A stretch of DNA of 64,000 nucleotides, from the NCBI GenBank assembly GCA_027257055.1, contig JAPVLO010000055.1, positions 7,463,501 to 7,527,500 on the forward strand, given 5' to 3'. The DNA is from Cephalopachus bancanus (Eukaryota > Chordata > Mammalia > Primates > Tarsiidae). How positions within the stretch are numbered: the first letter of the stretch is position 1; each line of letters begins with the position of its first letter. The translations under genes and the position numbers were made by a program. A model generated the notes under the pieces. It was not told where the DNA came from. It did no database searches and was given only the letters and a program-made list of their open reading frames with translations. Positions 59,424-64,000 of the stretch are shown here, in pieces.

Positions 59424-60060
59424 ATGGGGAATAAAAATTATTGACCTAGGGGAACAAAGAAAAGTCAAGTAAATGGCCTTGGAGGGGGGAAAAGAAGGTA
59501 CGTTCCTCCAGATAGTCCATTGGGGGAAATGTTGAAATGATGGGAAAGCAGGTCCCAGAGGACAAAAGAGAAGGAGAAACAAAAGATGATTAAATACTGT
59601 TGTTTTGTCTGAACTAGAGTGCCAATTCGCAAGCCTGTGGTTTTCTGACCACAGTTTGACTCAGAGGAGGACTCGGTGTGCCAAACCTTAGTTTTCCATG
59701 TTACTGATAAGGCCTCATACTCATAGGAGGAAAGAGGTTATACTCTTTGTTGGCTGCCAGGAGCAATGTCTACGTCCCCTTTCAAGGTTGAGGGAATGGG
59801 TCCCAAGAAAATGTCTGGAATCCTCTTTCCAGTCTCCCTTCCCCTTATGGGGAACAGAAAAGCCAGAGGCAGTCCAGGGGACCCCTGAGACTCTCAGGGA
59901 CCCCTGAGAGTTCTGAGCCAGAGGGCTCCAGGCTTCAAGGAAGTTCTAAGCCTGCTGCCCAAACTTCAAGCCTCTACTCAACAAGCCTCTACCCAAACTT
60001 CAAGAAGGAATTGGAAAAATGCAAAAAAGACATAGAAAATTTTCCTCCCTTCCTAGGTTC
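59424..60060 (+). pseudogene. Proviral gag remnant
   Basis: An ATG at 59424 opens MGNKNY and is closed by a stop after six codons. MG is the expected myristoylation start of a matrix protein. Downstream, short open pieces in shifting frames (for example FKKELEKCKKDIENFP near 59998-60046) suggest further gag. Small tandem repeats lie at 59877-59910 and 59967-59996. Capsid and nucleocapsid motifs are not visible. Frames are broken by many stops, so no Gag can be made. Confidence 0.55.
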
Positions 60061-61022
60061 CTGTGGCAGTTTCTAAAATGTTTACCCTTTGGGAAAATCC
60101 TATAACTGGAAGGAAGCCACAGTACTGCTGGACAGTACTACTTGCAGTGCTTCTCTGAAACCCAAATTTATTTGGTTAGATTTTAAAAACTGCCCTGGAG
60201 GAACTTTAGCCGAAGGCAGGCACCCAGCTCTTGCAATATGTAGATGATTTACTTATCTCTTGAAAGGAAAGGAAGGAAGTGTCAGAGTCTACTTACTATT
60301 GGGTTGCTCAACTTTCTAGGACAAAAAGGGATGTGAATTTCAAGGAATAAGCTACAATTTGTAGAAAAGGAGGTTAAATATTTAGAATATCTCATCATTA
60401 AAGGGAAATGACAAACCCAGAAATAGAATAGTCAACATAGTGAGCTTGGCCCTGCCCAAAATGAAGAGAGAACTCAGAAAGTTTTTAGGACTAACTGGCT
60501 ATTGCCTGCTATGGATTAAATCTTATGCCCAAAGGACAAGAATTATGTATCAAAAACTGTTAAAGAAGAAACCTAACCCCTTACAATGGTCTCAGGAGGA
60601 AGAACAAGCTATAGAGGATTTAAAGCAGGCCCTTACTATAGCCCCTGTCCTGACTCTTCTGTCCCTAGACAAGCCATTTTACTTGTTTACCATGATAAAT
60701 CAAGGTGTGGCCCTAGGAGTGCTAACTTCTCAGGGATGGGAAAAAACAGTCTGTCACTTTTGTTTCTAAACTCCTAGATCCTGTCTCTCCTGGATGACCA
60801 GAATGCATTCAGGCAGTAACTAGCCACTGCCCTGTTAGTAAAACAAACAAACAAAACAACCAAAAAAAAAACCCAGAAAACTGACCTTTCAGGGAAACTT
60901 ATAATCAGTACTCCTCACCAGGTCAAAACCATACTCAAACAAAGAGCAGAGAGATGACTAACTGATTCCTGAATCCTAAAATATGAGACTATTCCTAAAA
61001 TATGAGACTATGCTATTAGAAA
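60061..61022 (+). pseudogene. Proviral pol, reverse transcriptase remnant
   Basis: The polymerase active-site box YVDD is at 60237-60248 (LLQYVDDLLIS), followed at once by a stop. The connection region appears at 60440-60770 (KMKRELRKFLGLTGY). Protease and the N-terminal half of the RT, which should lie between gag and YVDD, are missing, so a deletion of more than 1 kb has removed the gag-pol junction. Stops and shifts break the rest. A 19-bp tandem repeat lies at 60974-61011. Confidence 0.85.
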
Positions 61023-61032
61023 AGAATGACTT

Positions 61033-61929
61033 TTTTGGGGGGGCTATTTATCAAAGAACTTTGCTGATATGGAAAATGTACAACATTTCTTCTGAATTAC
61101 GAGGAAGGCTACATACTATTTCTAACTTCTCTATTTCTAACTTCTCATTTTCTTTTCTTTTTTAAAAATTTTTTACTATAAAAATGTGGGGTGCAATTCA
61201 GGATTAGGTATACAAACATTGATTATGCAGGTACCCTTGTTGATGAGGTATGCCCCTCCATTACTGCCAAATGCTTTCTTATAGTATTATAATTGTTCAA
61301 GTTCCACTTATGAGTGAGAACATATGGTACTCTGATCTTTGTTTCTGTGATAGGTCACTGAGTTCGATCGAATCCAAATCCATCCAAGTTGCTGCAAAGT
61401 CCATATATTTGTCCTTATTCATGGCTACATAATATTCCATTGTGTTTGTGTACCACATTTTCTTTATCCAGTCCAACTTTGATGGGCAACATGGTTGGTT
61501 CCATGTTTTTGCTATTGTGACTAGAGCTGTAACAAACATACATGTGCAGGTATCTTTTTTGTAGAATGATTTGAAGTCCTCCAGGTATATTCCCAATAGG
61601 GAAATTGCTGGGTCATATAGAAGGTCAGTTTCTAGTTCTTTCAGAAAGTGCCTCACTGTCTTCCAAAGAGGTTGCACTAGTTTGCATTCTTACCAGCAGT
61701 GTAGAATCATTCCTTTTTCTCTGTATCCTCACCAGCATCTGTTATTGTTTGTTTTATTAATGACGACCATTCTTACTGGAGTTAGGTGGTATTACAATGT
61801 GATTTTGATTTGCATTTCTCTGATGATGAGTGAGACTGAGCACTTTTTCATGTGTCTGTTGGCTGCCCATATATCTTCTTCTGGGAAGTATCTATTCAAG
61901 TCTTTTGCCCACTTTTTAAAGGGGCTGTT
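61033..61929 (-). mobile_element. L1 insertion in pol, with probable 3' transduction
   Basis: agaatgactt occurs at 61023-61032 and 61930-61939, directly either side of this segment, and reads as its target duplication. From 61150 to 61929 it is a 5'-truncated minus-strand L1 (3' UTR and ORF2 C-terminus with LLYDPAISLLGIYL). Between 61037 and 61149 is non-L1 sequence, with a run of T at 61031-61036 at its outer end. In the L1 sense that is L1, then foreign flank, then an A-tail: a 3' transduction. The pol frame appears to resume across the site if the insert is left out. Confidence 0.75.
61116..61145 (+). repeat. 15-bp perfect tandem duplication
   Basis: ctatttctaacttct is present twice in a row (61116-61130, 61131-61145), within the presumed transduced segment next to the L1 tail. 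Confidence 0.92.
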
Positions 61930-62530
61930 AGAATGACTTAATTTTAACCAGAGATGCTTATCTAAACTCAGTTAGTTTCCTATGGGAAGGTGATGAAAAC
62001 CCAGAAACATTAGATCATAACTGCTTGGATATAATTGAATATCAAGCCAAAGTTAGATCAGACCTACCAGAAATCCCCTTACATGATGAGGCAAGACTAT
62101 TTATAGAAGGGCCTCCAAATAATAGAGGGAAAGAGGCAAAATGAATATGTAGTTTTTGACAGGAACCTCTAGTCTATATGTGAGAAGGACCAACTGCCTA
62201 ACAACTGGTTTGCACAAACCTGTGATTTGTATGCCCTCAATCAAGCCTTACAATTCCTTGCAGTTCAAGAGGGTACCATTTATACTGACTCCAAATATGC
62301 CTTTGGGGTAGTATATGTCTTTGGAAAGATTTGGACAGAATGAGGCCTCCTCAATAGCAAGGGAAAGGAATTAGTATATGGGAAGCTAATCCAAGAGGTG
62401 CTGAAAAGCCTCCTGCTCCCAACTGAAATAACAGTAGTATGTGTGAATGGTCACCAAAATGGGAGCATCTTGGAGGCTGTAGGAAACAAGCTGGCAGATG
62501 AGATCATAAAACAAGCTGCCCTGGAAGAAG
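61930..62530 (+). pseudogene. Proviral pol, RNase H remnant
   Basis: The RNase H signature YTDSKYAF is at about 62281-62304, and the later HQNG...GNKLADE block follows near 62450-62500, both in gammaretroviral order. The upstream part up to 62160 shows pieces of the connection domain. Stops at several places, for instance after the DSKYAF block, break it. Confidence 0.8.
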
Positions 62531-63670
62531 AGGTTACACTCTTGAGTCTCATGCCTAGCATCCCCAAGGTAGTATTAAAGTCTCACATCACTAAAGAGGA
62601 AGAAGGGGAACTAAACAGGTTGGGAGCTATTCAGAATGGGAACAGACAGCAGTTCCTCCAAGATGGGAGAGAAATGATTAGTGAGCCTATAATAAGAGAA
62701 TTAATGCCTATGCTACCCATGGGTAGACACTGGAGTCCTCAGGCCATGTGTGACTCCATATTAAAAACTTATGAATGCCTAAACATCTATACCATTGCCT
62801 GGCAAATATGTAAAGGCTGTACAAAAATAAATAAAAAGGTCATTTGAATGCAAGCTTCTGAAAGAATGCCACCAGGACTGAAACCATTCCAAAGCATCAG
62901 GCAGATTTCACATAAATGCCAAAAACAGGGAAATTAGGATACTTATTAGTGAAAACGGATCATCCCTCAGGTTGGGTGGAGACCTTCCTCCTTGCAACTG
63001 CCACTACAGGGTCTGTAATCAAAAAACTCTAGAACAAATTATTCCTCAATTTGGACTAGTGGAAAATGTAGACTTGGATAATGGAAGTCATTTTATATCA
63101 TGGGTATCGAAGGGGGTAATGGGAAGCTTACCGATTCAATGGGATTACGACAATCCCTGGCACCCTCTTTCCTTGGGGAAAGTACAATAAAGAATCAGAC
63201 CCTTAAAAAGCATATTACCAAATTAATAATGGCAAATAAATTATTCTGGGTGAAGTGTCTTCCAATTGCAATTCTTAGAATCAGGACTGCCTCATGAAAA
63301 GATTTGGGCTTACTCTTTATAAGTTCCTGTATGACCTCCCATACTTGGGTAGAACTACAGACCTTTCCACTATGGAAACAAAGGACCGAATTCTAAAAAA
63401 CTCTATACTGGCCATATTTTCCACTTTGTCATCCCTTAGATTAAAAAGACTTCTTGCCCAGATCCCATCTCTTGAGTTCACTGTTCATCATTTCTACTCT
63501 GGCGTTTTGCCCTCATAAAGAACTGGAAGGAAGACAAACTCCAGCCAAGTTGGGAAAGTCCCTATCAAGTACTCTGGACTACTGAGACTGCTGTACAAAT
63601 GTCCAAGAAAGGATGAATTCACTATACATGGATTAAAGGACTAATAACTCAAGAAAAATTCAAAGATTAG
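62531..63670 (+). pseudogene. Proviral pol, integrase remnant
   Basis: The zinc-binding N-terminal end (QICKGC, near 62800-62822) and the catalytic core (LDNGSHF near 63073-63093, holding the second Asp) can be read in separate frames. In the third catalytic block the usual GKVE reads GKVQ followed by a stop (63177-63191), so the catalytic Glu is lost. The C-terminal region (about 63490-63650) is present in fragments. Not functional. Confidence 0.8.
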
Positions 63671-63737
63671 TGGTAAGTATCTAGGTTCCCTGGAGAATTC
63701 TTAAGGGTCACTCTAAGGAATATTCCATAAGAAACAT

Positions 63738-64000
63738 GGGCCAGGTTCAAATTTGGTATTTAACATGGATAGGCTATATGGTCGTGAACAGGATGGAAGG
63801 TAATGGGAACTGGCAAGGAACATATAGATACTCAATCAAGTTAGTAATAAATATAACAAAAACTCTAACACCCCAAACCATTTGGTTTTAAACATGTCAA
63901 GTTTTACACTGTGGGGATTTAGAAAATCAAAGACGATCATCACAAACAGAGAAAATACCTTTTCCCAGAACCAGGCACTAGCTTCAGTAACGCCAGTCCC
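63738..64000 (+). pseudogene. Start of proviral env, cut by window edge
   Basis: An ATG at 63738 opens MGQVQIWYLTWIGY, a plausible hydrophobic leader, overlapping the pol end region as env does in gamma-like proviruses. A stop ends the frame about 50 codons later (near 63888-63890), so it is broken. No receptor-binding or fusion motif lies within the window. Confidence 0.55.

Larger units (their letters stand above)
58540..64000 (+). mobile_element. Degenerate class I (gamma-like) endogenous retrovirus
   Basis: The order LTR, primer binding site, gag remnant, pol remnant (RT, RNase H, integrase), env start is that of a provirus. The pol motifs and the proline-type primer site place it with gammaretrovirus-like class I elements. 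It is old: every gene carries stops and frameshifts, most of the gag-pol junction is deleted, and an L1 sits in pol. The right part and the 3' LTR lie beyond the window. It cannot make virus. Confidence 0.88.

Overview
This window looks like ordinary intergenic nuclear DNA from a primate. I find no host protein-coding gene and no tRNA, rRNA or CRISPR array. It is AT-rich and built mostly of dead transposable elements of many ages: MIR and L2 remnants, hAT and TcMar-Tigger DNA transposons, ERVL-type LTRs, many L1 pieces, dimeric Alus and one class I (gamma-like) provirus. The youngest dimeric Alus share unusual diagnostic changes. They lack one base in the A-box region, read 'cctcatctctacaataaat' after the left arm, and end in 'gactccaactc'. 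They have neither the AluS/AluY sequence of monkeys and apes nor the right-arm sequence I associate with lemurs and lorises, so tarsier is my best guess. That assignment is by elimination and unproven.

Layout. 1-1068: an L1 with a large internal deletion, cut by the window edge. 1.1-10.3 kb: sparse old repeats (an MLT2B-like LTR, MIRs, L1M 3' ends). 10.35-11.0 kb: two adjacent Alus. 11.4-14.8 kb: three L1 pieces. 15-45 kb: mostly unassigned DNA with MIR, L2, MER5, hAT, Tigger, MaLR LTRs, scattered Alus and several microsatellites. 45.77-52.3 kb: a full-length but inactivated L1 with an Alu fused to its 5' end, sharing one 13-bp target duplication, and followed directly by a second Alu that uses the same target site. 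53-58.5 kb: old L1 pieces, a 5'-inverted L1 and three Tigger-type elements. 58.5-64 kb: a degenerate provirus with LTR, proline-type primer binding site, gag remnant, deleted pol interrupted by an L1, and the start of env running off the window.

The elements do not form a pathway; what links them is L1 enzymology. The most interesting items are probable products of L1 reverse transcription: the Alu/full-length-L1 chimera, a 37-bp templated insertion with a 16-bp duplication near 21.0 kb, an L1 in the provirus that seems to carry about 113 bp of foreign 3' flank, and a twin-primed L1 near 56.2 kb. I found no evidence for a new functional system. Family names rest on recognition of consensus features, not on a search, and boundaries of old repeats are approximate.
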